A DNA stretch of 64,000 bases from Mongoliimonas terrestris (GCF_001927285.1 NZ_MSIG01000005.1:304600-368599), one strand, 5' to 3'. Positions 46,031 through 55,598 are shown, counted from the stretch's first letter. The notes: generated by a model from the sequence alone, not told the origin. Numbers and translations: made by a program.

Positions 46031-47127
46031 GCGGGTGTCCGCTGCTCCTGGCGGTGCCGGACGAGGGCGAGATAGCGGTAGAGCCCGTGCACGAACTTGC
46101 CGTAGGGGATGGTGATGAAGAGCGCGAAGACGACGCCGAGGTGGATGGCGAGCAGCATGCCCATGGCGGGTGTCGCCCGAAGGACGAGCAGCGCGAGGCC
46201 GGTGACGCCGGTGAGGAAGAGCATCGCCAGGAAGGCCACGTCCATGCCGAGACCGCCCTTGTCGAGGAGCATGGGATCGCGCCGGAACTTGGCCGCCAGA
46301 AGGCCGGCCGGGCCGATGGTGATGCCGATGCCGCCGAGAGTGCCGAACACCACGGGCAGGTCCCACCACGGGTAGGGCGCAATCCGGTCGAACGCATAGT
46401 GCCAGACCGATGCCACGGAGGTCGACAGGAAGCAGAGAAGGAAGCCGTAGAAGGTGAGGTGGTGGTAGAGCTTGCGCCGATCCTTGACGGCGCCCTCCCC
46501 GTCCGCGCAACCGTCGCCGCCGCCGTCCAGGTAGCGCAGCGTGGCGGCGTCATGGCCCGCACCGGCGAGCGCCGGCCGGTCGACGAGCGGGCTCGACGGC
46601 GACGCGATATCGATCCAGAAGCGCCGGAGGCCGATCACCGTGGCCACGATGGCGTAGAGGAAGGCGGCACCGAAGACGGCCACCATGGTGTTGTGCGGCA
46701 TCACCCGGTAGAAGGCGCCCGGTCCGGTCTGGGCGGTGAAGAGCGCCTCCGGATTGCCGATCAGGACGAAGCCGATAATGAAGGCCGCGACGGCGGCGGC
46801 GGCGATGGTTGCGATGACAAGACCGTTGCGGGCGAAGACGCCCGAGAAGGCGCGCGGCCACACATAGGCGTCGTAGGATTCCCGGCGGAGCTTCGCCATG
46901 GTGGCTGGCACGTTCACGGCGAAGTCGTGCGGCGGTGCGAACTGGCAGTCGTCGTAGCAGGCGCCGCAGGCGTGGCAGAGGTTGGCGAGGTAGTTGAGGT
47001 CCGTGTCGGCGAAGGACCGGCGCTGTTCCATGGCCGGGAACATGGCGCAAAGCCCCTCGCAATAGCGGCACGAGTTGCAGATGGTCATCAGCCGGCCGGC
47101 TTCGGCCAAGGTCTCAGTTGCGTGCAT
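46027..47127 (-). CDS. tcuB: TcuB-like iron-sulfur membrane electron-transfer protein
   Basis: 366 residues. Two Cys-x2-Cys-x2-Cys-x3-Cys clusters lie at the N-terminus (Cys17-20-23-27 and Cys51-54-57-61), typical of two 4Fe-4S centres. About six membrane helices from residue 100 follow, with His residues able to bind heme b. This is the TcuB/CitB layout, in which the protein re-oxidises the FADH2 of TcuA and passes electrons to quinone. It overlaps tcuA by 14 bases upstream and the rhodanese gene by four downstream. A fused homologue, CobZ of Rhodobacter, serves in cobalamin synthesis, but no cob genes are near. Confidence 0.9.
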   Translation of the reverse strand: MHATETLAEAGRLMTICNSCRYCEGLCAMFPAMEQRRSFADTDLNYLANLCHACGACYDDCQFAPPHDFAVNVPATMAKLRRESYDAYVWPRAFSGVFARNGLVIATIAAAAVAAFIIGFVLIGNPEALFTAQTGPGAFYRVMPHNTMVAVFGAAFLYAIVATVIGLRRFWIDIASPSSPLVDRPALAGAGHDAATLRYLDGGGDGCADGEGAVKDRRKLYHHLTFYGFLLCFLSTSVASVWHYAFDRIAPYPWWDLPVVFGTLGGIGITIGPAGLLAAKFRRDPMLLDKGGLGMDVAFLAMLFLTGVTGLALLVLRATPAMGMLLAIHLGVVFALFITIPYGKFVHGLYRYLALVRHRQEQRTPA

Positions 47128-48532
47128 GGCGCGCCGCTCCGTCGCCGGCCAGGCGTCCGAAGACGCTGCCGATGGTCATCCCGATACCGGCCGCGTAGCC
47201 CTTTCCGAGCACGTTGCCGGCCATGATCTCCCCGGCCGCGAACATGTTCGGGGAGGGGCGCCCGTCCTCCATGAGGACGCGCGACGACGCGTCGACCTTG
47301 GTGCCGAGATAGGTGAAGGTGATGCCGGGCCGCACCGGGTAGGCGAAGTAGGGCGCCGTATCGAGCGGCCGGGCCCAGTGGCTCTTCGGTGGCGTCAGCC
47401 CCTCGGTGCGGCAGTCGTCGAGCACCGTGTGGTCGAAGTGGCCGGGGCGGATGGCGCCGTTGAAGGCCGCGACCGTGGCGGTGAAGCGGGCCGGGTCGAG
47501 TTCCAGCCGGGCGGCGAGGTCGCCGAGGGTCGGTGCTTCCACCGGCGGGAAGAGCGACGGCATGAAGAGGTCGCGCGACTTGGCGTCGAACACGATGTAG
47601 GCGATCTCGCCTGGCTGCTGGGCGACGAGGCGGCCCCAGATGGCGTAGCGCTTCGGCCAGAAGTCCTCGCCCTCGTCGTAGAAGCGCTCCGCATTCCGGT
47701 TCACCACGATGCCGAACACCACGCAGTCGAGGCGGGTGATGATGCCGCCGTCGAAGCGCGGCGCCCGGGCGTCCACCGCGACAGCGTGGCACTGCTTGGG
47801 GTCGCCGGTCGGCGTGACGCCGGCCGCCAGCAGCATCTTCAGGAGCGCGCCGTCGTTGTTGCGGGTGCCGCGGATGATGAAGTTGTCGGCCGCCGGTCCC
47901 CAGAGCTCCCGGAGCCAGCCCACGTTGGATTCGAACCCGCCCGCCGCCGCCACCACGCTTCGCGCGGCAACCACCCGATCCTGGCCGGCGCGGCGCACGG
48001 TGGCGGACCGGAACACCCCGTCCTCCACCTGGATCCCGACCACCTCGCTCTCGTAGGCGACCGCGACGCCAAGGGTGTTCGCTGTCCGGTAGAGCGCGTT
48101 CAGCATGGCGCGGCCGCCGCCGAGAAAGAAGGAGTTGGTGCGCCCAAGGCTCAAGGTGCCGCCGAGCGACGGCTGGAAGCGCACGCCCTGCTCCTGGATC
48201 CAGCCGAGCATGGACTTCGATTCGCGGATCATCATGCGGGCGAGCTGCTCGTCGGTCTCGCCTTCCGTCACGCGGAGAAGGTCGTCGAAGAACTCCGCTT
48301 CCGTGTAGGGGCCCGTGAGCGTGGCGGTGGCCGTGTCGTGGGCGCAGCGCATGTTGCGGGTGTGGCGCGTGTTGCCGCCGCGGTTGAACGGATCCGCCTT
48401 CTCCACGACGAGCACCGACGCGCCCCGCCGCCGGGCCGCGATGGCCGCGCAGAGCGCCGCGTTGCCGCCACCGATGACGAGAACGTCGACCGTCTCGGGC
48501 AGATCCTGAGGTCGCTCGGCCACCACTCTCAT
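47114..48532 (-). CDS. tcuA: FAD-dependent tricarballylate dehydrogenase-like protein
   Basis: 472 residues of the fumarate reductase/succinate dehydrogenase flavoprotein family. The FAD motif is VLVIGGGNAALCAAIAA. Further FAD-site and substrate-domain motifs are RGGNTRHTRNMR, FFLGGGRAMLNAL and the C-terminal FAAGEIMAGNVLGKGYAAGIGM. TcuA oxidises tricarballylate to cis-aconitate; relatives act on other tri- or dicarboxylates. It is the first gene of the operon tcuA-tcuB-rhodanese-GNAT and divergent from a GntR gene. An 18-base palindrome lies 32 bases upstream of its start, a natural repressor site. Tricarballylate as substrate rests on family assignment only. Confidence 0.88.
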   Translation of the reverse strand: MRVVAERPQDLPETVDVLVIGGGNAALCAAIAARRRGASVLVVEKADPFNRGGNTRHTRNMRCAHDTATATLTGPYTEAEFFDDLLRVTEGETDEQLARMMIRESKSMLGWIQEQGVRFQPSLGGTLSLGRTNSFFLGGGRAMLNALYRTANTLGVAVAYESEVVGIQVEDGVFRSATVRRAGQDRVVAARSVVAAAGGFESNVGWLRELWGPAADNFIIRGTRNNDGALLKMLLAAGVTPTGDPKQCHAVAVDARAPRFDGGIITRLDCVVFGIVVNRNAERFYDEGEDFWPKRYAIWGRLVAQQPGEIAYIVFDAKSRDLFMPSLFPPVEAPTLGDLAARLELDPARFTATVAAFNGAIRPGHFDHTVLDDCRTEGLTPPKSHWARPLDTAPYFAYPVRPGITFTYLGTKVDASSRVLMEDGRPSPNMFAAGEIMAGNVLGKGYAAGIGMTIGSVFGRLAGDGAARHARN

Positions 48533-48563
48533 CCGTCTCGCTCTCCAATCGCTTCGGCATGTC

Positions 48564-48581
48564 TGTATACAGCTGCATACA
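48564..48581. promoter_or_regulatory. 18-bp palindromic operator between tcuA and gntR
   Basis: TGTATACAGCTGCATACA, a palindrome with one mismatched pair. It lies in the 174-base gap between the divergent tcuA and gntR genes. Similar sites occur at 58127-58144 and 60742-60759. Spaced inverted repeats of this kind are usual for FCD-type GntR repressors. Confidence 0.75.
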
Positions 48582-48706
48582 CCTCCGTCAAGCGACCGGC
48601 GACGGCAGAGACGGGAGGGGGGCTGTGCCGACCCTTGAGGTGCGTGCCCGGAACCGTGCTAGAGTCCGGCGGACCGATCGGCGCAGCGAGGAAGCGGACG
48701 GAACGG

Positions 48707-49378
48707 ATGGAATCGGTGGCGGATGAGGCCGACGGCCCGAGGTCGAAGCGTTCGCGGGCGAAGATCGTCTATGAAACTCTGCGCGACGACATCAAATCCG
48801 GGCGCTACAAGGCTGGCCAGCGCATCCGCGAGGAGGAGATCGCCGCCCGTCTCGGCGTCAGTCGCACGCCCGTGCGCGAAGCGCTGTCCCGGCTGCAGCA
48901 TCATGGGTTGCTGGAGAGCGCCCCCGAGGGCCTTGCCGTCACGGAGCTTTCGCGCAATCAGGTGCTGGAACTCTATGCCATGCGCGAGATGCTGGAGGGC
49001 GCCGCGGCGCGCTTTGCGGCCCAGCACGCCTCGACCTACGACGTGGACGACCTCCGCCGGCTCGCCGCCTCTTTCGAGGCCGCAAAGGGCGACCCGGACC
49101 GGCTCGCCGCCATCAACATCGCCTTTCACCGTGCCATCTACGAGGCGGCGCACAACCGCTATCTCCTGCGCACCCTCGACGAGCTGCACGACGCCCTGGC
49201 GCTCCTCCAGACCACCACCTTCACGGTCGACGGCCGCTACGACGGGTCGGTCGCAGAGCACGGCCGTATCATCGCGGCCATCGCCGGCCGCGACGCGGAC
49301 ACGGCCGAGCGCGAGGCGCGCGACCACATCCGCCACGCCCTCGACGCTCGGCTCGATCTGATCCGCAAGGGAGGGTAG
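48707..49378 (+). CDS. GntR-family (FadR/FCD) regulator of the tcu region
   Basis: 223 residues from the ATG at 48707 with GAGGAA upstream. The winged helix-turn-helix is at about residues 20-80 (IREEEIAARLGVSRTPVREALSRLQHHGLL). The all-helical FCD ligand domain follows, with the metal-binding pattern FHRAIYEAAHN and EHGRIIAAI. FCD proteins bind carboxylates, often citrate-like, lactate or sugar acids. Divergent from tcuA with an operator between, it is the probable repressor of the tcu operon. Sharing of the operator motif suggests that it also controls the genes at 58-61 kb. It converges on the dehydrogenase gene. Confidence 0.9.
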   Translation: MESVADEADGPRSKRSRAKIVYETLRDDIKSGRYKAGQRIREEEIAARLGVSRTPVREALSRLQHHGLLESAPEGLAVTELSRNQVLELYAMREMLEGAAARFAAQHASTYDVDDLRRLAASFEAAKGDPDRLAAINIAFHRAIYEAAHNRYLLRTLDELHDALALLQTTTFTVDGRYDGSVAEHGRIIAAIAGRDADTAEREARDHIRHALDARLDLIRKGG

Positions 49379-49443
49379 GGGCGTCCCGGCGAGAGCCGAG
49401 ACGCGGAGCCCGGCCGAGGCCGGAACACGCGCCCCGGTCACCG

Positions 49444-50517
49444 TCAGCCGATGGCGGCGACGATGGCTTCGGTCATGCCGCGCGTGCCGGTGCGGCCGCC
49501 GATGTCGCCGGTGCGCTTCTCCGGATCCGCGATCGCCGCGTCGAGGGCGGTGCGCACGAGCCGGGCGGTTTCCACCGCCGCCTCGATGCCCCGGTCCCGG
49601 CCGAGCCATTCCACCAGCATGCGGGCGGATTCGATCATGGCGTAGGGGTTGGCGAGATCGCGACCGGCGATGTCGGGCGCCGAGCCGTGGGTCGCCTGCG
49701 CCATGGCGATGCGGCCGGCCCCGAGGCAGAGGCCCGGCGCCATGCCGAGCCCACCGACCAGCCCGGCCGCTTCGTCCGAGAGGATGTCGCCGAACATGTT
49801 GGTGGTCACCACCACGTCGAAGCTGCCCGGGTCGCGGACGAGCCGCATGGCGAAGGTGTCGACGATCACGTCGTCCACCGTCACGTCCGGGTAGTCCTCC
49901 GCGGCCTTGCGGCATTCCTCCACGAACATGCCGCAGCCGAGCTTGAACACCGTGTCCTTGTGCACGAAGGTCAGCCGCTTGCGCCGGTGGCGGGCGATCT
50001 CCAGGGCAGCGCGGGCGACCCGGTTGCTGCCCCGGCGCGTGATAACCCGCACCGAGATGGTCACGTCGTCGGTCGGCCGGAACTCGCCCGATCCGGCCAC
50101 CACGTTGCGATCTGGCTGGAAGCCCTCGTTGTTCTCGCGCACGATGACAAGATCCACGTCGTCGTGCAGGCACCCAATCCCCGGATAGGAGCGGGTCGGC
50201 CGCACGTTGGCATAGAGGTCGAAGTGCTTGCGCAGGATCGGGTGCGGGTTGATGGCGCCCGGCCCCTTCGGATAGGCGCGGTGCCCGATCGGCCCCAGGA
50301 TGAAGCCGTCCATCTGGCCGAGCGCCTCCAGCGTGCCTTCGGGGAGCGTCGAGCCATGGGTGTCGAGCGCCCGCCGGCCGATGGGCATCGGCCGCCAGTC
50401 GATCCGAAGACCCGTGCGGGCCGCGGCGGCGCGGATCACCGCCACCGCCGCCGGAACGATCTCGTGGCCGATGTCGTCGCCGTCGAGGACGCCGAGGGTG
50501 AGGCTGGACGCGGCCAT
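49444..50517 (-). CDS. Isocitrate/isopropylmalate-family beta-decarboxylating dehydrogenase
   Basis: 357 residues of the IDH/IMDH family. Visible elements are the N-terminal LDGDDIGHEIVP, substrate Arg residues around YANVRP and VRENNEGFQPDRN, catalytic Lys187 (FVHKDTVFK), and the metal Asp pair in TTNMFGDILSDEAAG (Asp244, Asp248) with HGSAPDIAG. NAD(P)-dependent oxidation of a 2-hydroxyacid is followed by decarboxylation. The REN-NEG loop resembles tartrate dehydrogenase or homoisocitrate-type enzymes more than housekeeping isocitrate dehydrogenase. It overlaps the MmgE/PrpD stop by one base (TGATG) and ends the catabolic operon. Substrate undetermined. Confidence 0.88.
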   Translation of the reverse strand: MAASSLTLGVLDGDDIGHEIVPAAVAVIRAAAARTGLRIDWRPMPIGRRALDTHGSTLPEGTLEALGQMDGFILGPIGHRAYPKGPGAINPHPILRKHFDLYANVRPTRSYPGIGCLHDDVDLVIVRENNEGFQPDRNVVAGSGEFRPTDDVTISVRVITRRGSNRVARAALEIARHRRKRLTFVHKDTVFKLGCGMFVEECRKAAEDYPDVTVDDVIVDTFAMRLVRDPGSFDVVVTTNMFGDILSDEAAGLVGGLGMAPGLCLGAGRIAMAQATHGSAPDIAGRDLANPYAMIESARMLVEWLGRDRGIEAAVETARLVRTALDAAIADPEKRTGDIGGRTGTRGMTEAIVAAIG

Positions 50518-51890
50518 CAGGCGGCGCCGCGGCCCGCCGCCGCTTCCGTCTGGCTGAGACGGGCGAGGCTGCCGACGTCGGCAAGGCCCGGCAACGTCCA
50601 GGCGGCGGCGAGCAGGTCGCGCGACCGCGCCTCGCCGATGACGAGGGCCGACTGGTCGACGAACTTCTTCTCCAGCTCCGCGTCGGTCAGCGGCCGGTCC
50701 AGGCTGCCGATGGCGTGGGCGACGGACTTCTCGATCCGGCGGCCGTCCGTGAGGGTCACGGTGATGTGCACCGCGTCCTCGTGCACGGACCGGTCGGTCT
50801 CGGCACGCACCTTGTCGCGAAGCGCGATGATGTCGGGCGCCCGCACCACCTCGTCGGTGAAGGCGGTCGGCGAGCCGTCGCCGCGAAGGAGGGCGGTCGC
50901 CGCCGCATGGAAGACACTGAACTTGCCTTCAAGGCCGGTCTGCGGCCGAGTCTTGCCGGTCAGTTCCAGCACCAGCGGGTGGGTGCGGAGCGCCACCGAC
51001 TCGATCCGGGCCACGTCGGCGCCGAGTTCGTCGCGAAGCTGGCAGCATCCGTCGATGGTCGGATGGATGACGATGCCGCACGCATAGGGCTTGTAGCTGT
51101 TGAGCGAAGCCTCCCAGCGGGTGCCGAGACCGTCCAGGATCTCCGCATAGTCCTGCTTGGTGGAGAGCACGGTGGCGAAGCCGCGCGGCGCCTCGATGGA
51201 GCGCAGCGAACTGTCGAAGCCGGCCTCGGCCAAGTAGGCCGCCATGGCCCCATTCTGCGCGGCGCGGCCCGGGTGGAAGCTCTTGCACATGGTGCCGAAC
51301 ATTTCGCGCAGGCCCGACGCCTGGGTGGCGGCGATGCCGAGCGCCCAGGTGGTGCGTTCCGCGTCGAGGCCGAGCAGGCGCGAGACCGCCGCGGCGGCGC
51401 CGAACACGCCGGTGGTGCCGGTGATGTGCCAACCCCGGTCGTAGTGGTCCGGATAGACCGCGTTGCCGATCCGGCAGGCCACCTCCACGCCGACGATCTG
51501 CGCCGCCAGGAAGTCCTCGCCCGACACCGGCCGGTGCTCGGCGACTGCCAGGATGGCGGATGCCACCGGCCCGGCCGGGTGGATGATGGTCTTCAGATGG
51601 GTGTCGTCATAGTCGAGCACGTGGGACGAGATGCCGTTGATGAGCGCCGCGTGCATGACGTCGAGCCGCTCGGTCCGGCCGATGACGCTCGCCTGCTCCG
51701 GACCGCTGAAGAGGGTGACGGCCGCGAGCGCCCGGTCCACCGTCTCGTGGCGCGCGCCGCCGACGGCGCAGCCGAGCCAGTTGAGGAAGGTGCGCACGCC
51801 CGCCGCGCGGACCTCATCGGAAAGATCCGACGGCTTCAGGCTGGAAATCCACTCTGCGAGCGGGCGGGTGACGGCGGGTGTGGCGTTCAT
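50517..51890 (-). CDS. MmgE/PrpD-family protein, copy 1
   Basis: 457 residues of the MmgE/PrpD family (2-methylcitrate dehydratase, cis-aconitate decarboxylase, iminodisuccinate epimerase). Active-site blocks are HVLDYDDTH (residues 90-98), GWHITGTTG, FHPGRAAQNG and KPYACG. The full set suggests an active enzyme. Its start is 53 bases after the GntR gene, and its stop overlaps the dehydrogenase start, so its product may be the substrate of that dehydrogenase. The family catalyses removal or movement of water or CO2, or epimerisation, on substituted succinates and tricarboxylates; which reaction applies here is unknown. Confidence 0.88.
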   Translation of the reverse strand: MNATPAVTRPLAEWISSLKPSDLSDEVRAAGVRTFLNWLGCAVGGARHETVDRALAAVTLFSGPEQASVIGRTERLDVMHAALINGISSHVLDYDDTHLKTIIHPAGPVASAILAVAEHRPVSGEDFLAAQIVGVEVACRIGNAVYPDHYDRGWHITGTTGVFGAAAAVSRLLGLDAERTTWALGIAATQASGLREMFGTMCKSFHPGRAAQNGAMAAYLAEAGFDSSLRSIEAPRGFATVLSTKQDYAEILDGLGTRWEASLNSYKPYACGIVIHPTIDGCCQLRDELGADVARIESVALRTHPLVLELTGKTRPQTGLEGKFSVFHAAATALLRGDGSPTAFTDEVVRAPDIIALRDKVRAETDRSVHEDAVHITVTLTDGRRIEKSVAHAIGSLDRPLTDAELEKKFVDQSALVIGEARSRDLLAAAWTLPGLADVGSLARLSQTEAAAGRGAA

Positions 51891-51942
51891 CAGGGGAAAC
51901 CTTGGTGGCTAAGACAGAATGGATAGGGGAATTTGAGCCGGC

Positions 51943-52638
51943 TCAGCGTTTCGGCGCGCGCCGCATGCGGGCGAACCCGTTGAGCACGTGGGCGAGGCCG
52001 GCGTCGAAGGCGCGCTTGTCGTCGCCCGCCGCGATGGCGTCGACGATGGCGGTGTGCTCGGCGTTGGAGAGCGCCAGGCTGTTGCGGTTGGAGAGTGCCC
52101 GGTAACGCTGCACGTGGAGTTCGCGCGCAAGGCCCTGGTACAGGCCGGCGAGCCGCCGGTTGCGGCAGAGTTCGCCGAGGCGGGTGTGGAAGCGCAGGTT
52201 GATCGGGTAGTAGTCGCGCACGTTGCCGCGCTCGGCCGCCTCGTCCATGGCAAGGAGCAGGGCGCGGAGATCCGCCACGGCGGCGGCGTCGCTGCGGAGC
52301 GCCACCGCCGACACGATGGAGGCGAACACATAGGCGCGGGCCTCAGCCACCTCAGCGAGTTCGGCGTCGTCCAGCCGGCGCACGAAGAAGCCCCGATTGG
52401 GGATGCTCTCCAGGAGGCCGAGAGCCGCGAGCGCGCTGCAGGCCTCCCGCACCGGCCCGCGGCTGACGCCGAGTTGGGTGGCGAGCGCCAGTTCGTTGAT
52501 GCGCTCGGTCGGCTTGAAGCGGCCGTCGAGCACCATCGCCTCGATCTCGTCGCGGACCGCGTCGGCGAGCGAGCGGGTCTGCAGGATGGCGATGGTGGAG
52601 GTGGGGGAGGGATGCGAGCCGGGCTCGGTCACGGACAT
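51943..52638 (-). CDS. GntR-family (FCD) regulator inside the catabolic operon
   Basis: 231 residues from the ATG at 52638. The winged helix-turn-helix spans about residues 25-85 (INELALATQLGVSRGPVREACSALAALGLL), followed by an FCD domain with FHTRLGELCRN and EHTAIVDAIAAGD. It differs from the GntR protein encoded at 48.7 kb, for example in the recognition helix (SRGPVREAC against SRTPVREAL), so the cluster has two regulators. It lies seven bases after MmgE/PrpD copy 2 on the same strand and is probably autoregulated with the operon. Its own target could be the TTGCA palindrome ahead of tctC. Confidence 0.88.
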   Translation of the reverse strand: MSVTEPGSHPSPTSTIAILQTRSLADAVRDEIEAMVLDGRFKPTERINELALATQLGVSRGPVREACSALAALGLLESIPNRGFFVRRLDDAELAEVAEARAYVFASIVSAVALRSDAAAVADLRALLLAMDEAAERGNVRDYYPINLRFHTRLGELCRNRRLAGLYQGLARELHVQRYRALSNRNSLALSNAEHTAIVDAIAAGDDKRAFDAGLAHVLNGFARMRRAPKR

Positions 52639-52645
52639 CTCCACC

Positions 52646-54037
52646 TTAACCGCGGAACCGGGCGAGCGCGCCCATATCGGGGGCGCCAAAGAGGCCGGCG
52701 AGAACCGCGAGGCAGTCGGTGATCTGCGCGTCGGACCAGCCGCCATGGCGGCAGTTCGCCCTGAACTTGGCCTCGATCTCGGCCATGTCCAGGGTCTCCC
52801 GCACGCCGCCGCGCAGGTGCGGCTGGCGGGCCGTGTGGGTGCTGCCGTCCTGGAGCGTGACGGTGACGGTGCCGCTGTAGTTGCGCGGGTATTCGTCGTC
52901 CGGGTCGATCTCGTAGCGCACGCGCCCGGCGAGATCGAGGACGGCCGGATCGGCGATCCGGTCGTCGGTGAACTGGCCAAGGCCGGCTTTCCGATCGATC
53001 AGCCCGACCGCGACGCCGAAGGGGACGCTGAACTTCGCCGAATAGGGCGTGGAGGGCCGCCGCTTCTCGGCGAGCGGCTCCCACAGCCGGTGGACGGTGC
53101 CCTCGCCGACCCGGCAGAGCACGTCCGTGACGTCGGCGGCGCGGATGCCGCGTCCGGCGAGCGCGATGGCGCAGTCGATGAAGGGCTGCACCATGGTGCC
53201 GCAGGCATAGGGCTTGAAGGCGATCCGCCCGGCGTACCAGTCGGTGCCGAGGCCGTCGGTGAGGCGGCTGAGGTCGGGCGGGATCTGTGGCACGCCGAAG
53301 GCGAAGAAGAAGCCGTGCTCGCCCTCGAACACCGTGCGCGGCCCCTTGAACCCGGCGCGGCCGAGAAGCGCGGCGCGAAGCCCCGCCTGGGCGGCCCAGC
53401 CGGGGTGGATGCGCTTCGTCCAGGTGCCTTCGGCGAGGTACTCGATGATGCCGGAGGCGAAGCTGCCCGCGACCCCGAGCGCGTCGGTCATCGCGGCCGG
53501 CGTCAGACGAAGCGCCGTCGACACCGCGGCGGCGGCCCCCATGGCGCCGATGATGGCGGTCGGGTGGAAGCCGGCCCGGTGCTGCGCCGTCGGCGCCACC
53601 ACCGCCATCCGGCACATGAGTTCGGTGCCGACCACCATGCCGCGAAGCACGTCGTCGCCGGCAAGGCCGAACCGTTCGGCGGCGGCCAGCACCGCCGGCA
53701 CGATCACCGCGCTGGTGTGGACCGGCGAGCCCTCGAAGGTGTCGTCATAGTCCTCGCCGTGGGCGGCGGTGCCGTTGACGAGCGCGGCGCCGGCAAGGTC
53801 GAGCCCCTCGGCGTGGCCGAACGCGGTGCACGGGCCGGTCCCGTCCCAGCTCGCCGCGATGGCCCGCACATAGGGCTCGTCGCGGGCCGACACGGTGAGG
53901 CCCACGTGGTCGACGAGCGCGCGCGTGGCGGTCTCCCGCACCGCGTTCGGGATGGCGGCGGCGTCGAGCGCGAGCGCCCAGGCGGCGAAGGTCTCGGCGA
54001 GAGCGCTTCCGGGAGGCGGTGTGTTTTCGCGGGCCAT
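52646..54037 (-). CDS. MmgE/PrpD-family protein, copy 2
   Basis: 463 residues. Motif blocks are HGEDYDDTF, HPTAIIGAMGAA, IHPGWAAQAG and KPYACG, so the active-site framework is kept. Compared with copies 1 and 3 the first block ends in Phe instead of His, and its Trp-rich block is changed (AGFHPTA against GWHITG/GWHLTG), pointing to a different substrate. It sits 67 bases after tctA and seven bases before the GntR gene. Four paralogues in one cluster suggests that each handles a different stereoisomer or step. Substrate unknown. Confidence 0.87.
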   Translation of the reverse strand: MARENTPPPGSALAETFAAWALALDAAAIPNAVRETATRALVDHVGLTVSARDEPYVRAIAASWDGTGPCTAFGHAEGLDLAGAALVNGTAAHGEDYDDTFEGSPVHTSAVIVPAVLAAAERFGLAGDDVLRGMVVGTELMCRMAVVAPTAQHRAGFHPTAIIGAMGAAAAVSTALRLTPAAMTDALGVAGSFASGIIEYLAEGTWTKRIHPGWAAQAGLRAALLGRAGFKGPRTVFEGEHGFFFAFGVPQIPPDLSRLTDGLGTDWYAGRIAFKPYACGTMVQPFIDCAIALAGRGIRAADVTDVLCRVGEGTVHRLWEPLAEKRRPSTPYSAKFSVPFGVAVGLIDRKAGLGQFTDDRIADPAVLDLAGRVRYEIDPDDEYPRNYSGTVTVTLQDGSTHTARQPHLRGGVRETLDMAEIEAKFRANCRHGGWSDAQITDCLAVLAGLFGAPDMGALARFRG

Positions 54038-54104
54038 CGGTCGTCGGTCGTCCTTGAAGAAGGGGAAGGGCGAGGGCGCGGCGCTCTTCGCCGCGCCCCG
54101 GCGG

Positions 54105-55598
54105 TCAGGCCGTGGCTTCGCGCCGGAAGCGGCGGAACTCGGTGTAGGCGCCGAGCACCAGGACCACGATGGCGCAGCCCATCAGGAAGGCGCTGACGCC
54201 GTTCTGGAAGAAGACCGCGTGGTCGCCCTGGGTCAGGAGCAGGGACCGGCGATAGTTGGACTCGATCATGTAGCCGAGCACCAGGCCGAGGATCAGCGGC
54301 AGCGCCGGGAACTTCAGCACCCGGAGCACGTAGCCGATCGCGCCGGCGGCGAGCACCACCCAGAGGTCGAAGATGCTGTTGTTGATCGAGTAGATGCCGG
54401 AGAAGACGAGCGCCAGGATGGAGGCGTTGAGATAGGGCCGCGGCCGGTTCACGAGCCAGATCGCCGGTCCGAGGATCACGATGCCGATGAGGAACATCAT
54501 GATGTTGGCGACGAACAGGCCGCCGAAGAGGCCGTAGAGGATGTCCGGGTTGGTGGAAAAGAGCAGCGGGCCGGGCTGCAGGCCGTGGATCAGGAAGCCG
54601 CCGAGCAGGATGGCGGTGGAGTTGGAGCCCGGGATGCCGAAGCTCAGCGTCGGCACGAGCGCGGTGGCGGTGACCACGTTGTTCGCGGTCTCCGGGGCGA
54701 TCACCCCTTCCTCCGACCCTTTGCCGAACTGCTCCGGCGTCTTCGACCAGCGCCGCGCCTCGTTGTAGGAGAGGAAGGACGCCACAGTGCCGCCGGCGCC
54801 GGGGACGGGCCCCTCCAGCGCGCCGACCGCGCAGCCGATCGCCTGGGCGCGGCGCAGGCTCCAGAGCTTGGACAGGCTCGGCAGCACCAGCTTGGACACC
54901 GTGTCCGGCTTGACGAGGTCGTCCGGCTCGTTGTCGGCGAGCTTCGACATCAGTTCGGCGACCGCGAACACGCCGAGCATCACCAGGATGAAGTGGACGC
55001 CTTCCAGGAGTTCAGGCTCGCCGAAGGTGAAGCGGGTGACGCCGGAGAGCGGATCGGTGCCGACCGTCGCCAGCATCAGGCCGAGAACACCGGCGATCAG
55101 GCCCTTCACCATCGAGCCTTCCGAGACGGATGCGATGATGCTGAGGCCGAGGAGGCCGAGCGCGAAATAGGCCGGCGGCGTGAACATCAGGGCAAGGTCG
55201 GAGAGCGGCTTGGTGAGTGTCGCCAGGAGGATGAGGCCGAACAGCCCGCCGATGGTCCCGCCGGTCAGCGACAGGCCGAGCGCCTCACCGCCGCGGCCCT
55301 GCTGGTGCATCACGTAGCCGTCGATCACCGTGGCGGCGGCGGCGTTGGTGCCGGGCGTGCGGATCAGGATGGCCGGGATGGATCCGCCGTATTCGGCGCC
55401 GATGTAGACCGAGCCGAGCATCACCAGCGCCATCAGCGGCGACATGTCGTAGGTGAACGGCAGGAGAAGCGCCATCGCGATCGAGGGCGAGATGCCCGGC
55501 AGCGCGCCGCCGAGAATGCCCCAGAGCACCCCGCCGCCCGCGGCCAGGAGGATCTGCCACGACGTCACGGCAGAAAGAGCGTGGATGAAACCGTCCAT
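54105..55598 (-). CDS. tctA: Tripartite tricarboxylate transporter large permease
   Basis: 497 residues with about twelve membrane helices. TctA signatures are GGALPGISPSIAMALLLPFT near the N-terminus, RTPGTNAAAATVIDGY, EGPVPGAGGTVASFLSYNEARRWSK, and TLSFGIPGSNSTAILLGG. With TctB and the binding protein TctC it imports carboxylates using the ion gradient. The order tctC-tctB-tctA on the minus strand is canonical. The ATG at 55598 has only a weak ribosome-binding site (GGGGT), and tctB ends 38 bases upstream. The ligand is probably a tricarboxylate-like acid because of the tcuAB and MmgE/PrpD neighbours. Confidence 0.93.
   Translation of the reverse strand: MDGFIHALSAVTSWQILLAAGGGVLWGILGGALPGISPSIAMALLLPFTYDMSPLMALVMLGSVYIGAEYGGSIPAILIRTPGTNAAAATVIDGYVMHQQGRGGEALGLSLTGGTIGGLFGLILLATLTKPLSDLALMFTPPAYFALGLLGLSIIASVSEGSMVKGLIAGVLGLMLATVGTDPLSGVTRFTFGEPELLEGVHFILVMLGVFAVAELMSKLADNEPDDLVKPDTVSKLVLPSLSKLWSLRRAQAIGCAVGALEGPVPGAGGTVASFLSYNEARRWSKTPEQFGKGSEEGVIAPETANNVVTATALVPTLSFGIPGSNSTAILLGGFLIHGLQPGPLLFSTNPDILYGLFGGLFVANIMMFLIGIVILGPAIWLVNRPRPYLNASILALVFSGIYSINNSIFDLWVVLAAGAIGYVLRVLKFPALPLILGLVLGYMIESNYRRSLLLTQGDHAVFFQNGVSAFLMGCAIVVLVLGAYTEFRRFRREATA

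Noticed and set aside
46027..48532. CobZ (cobalamin biosynthesis) function for the TcuA/TcuB pair
   Set aside because: CobZ is a fused protein within cob gene clusters; here the genes are separate and no cobalamin genes are near.
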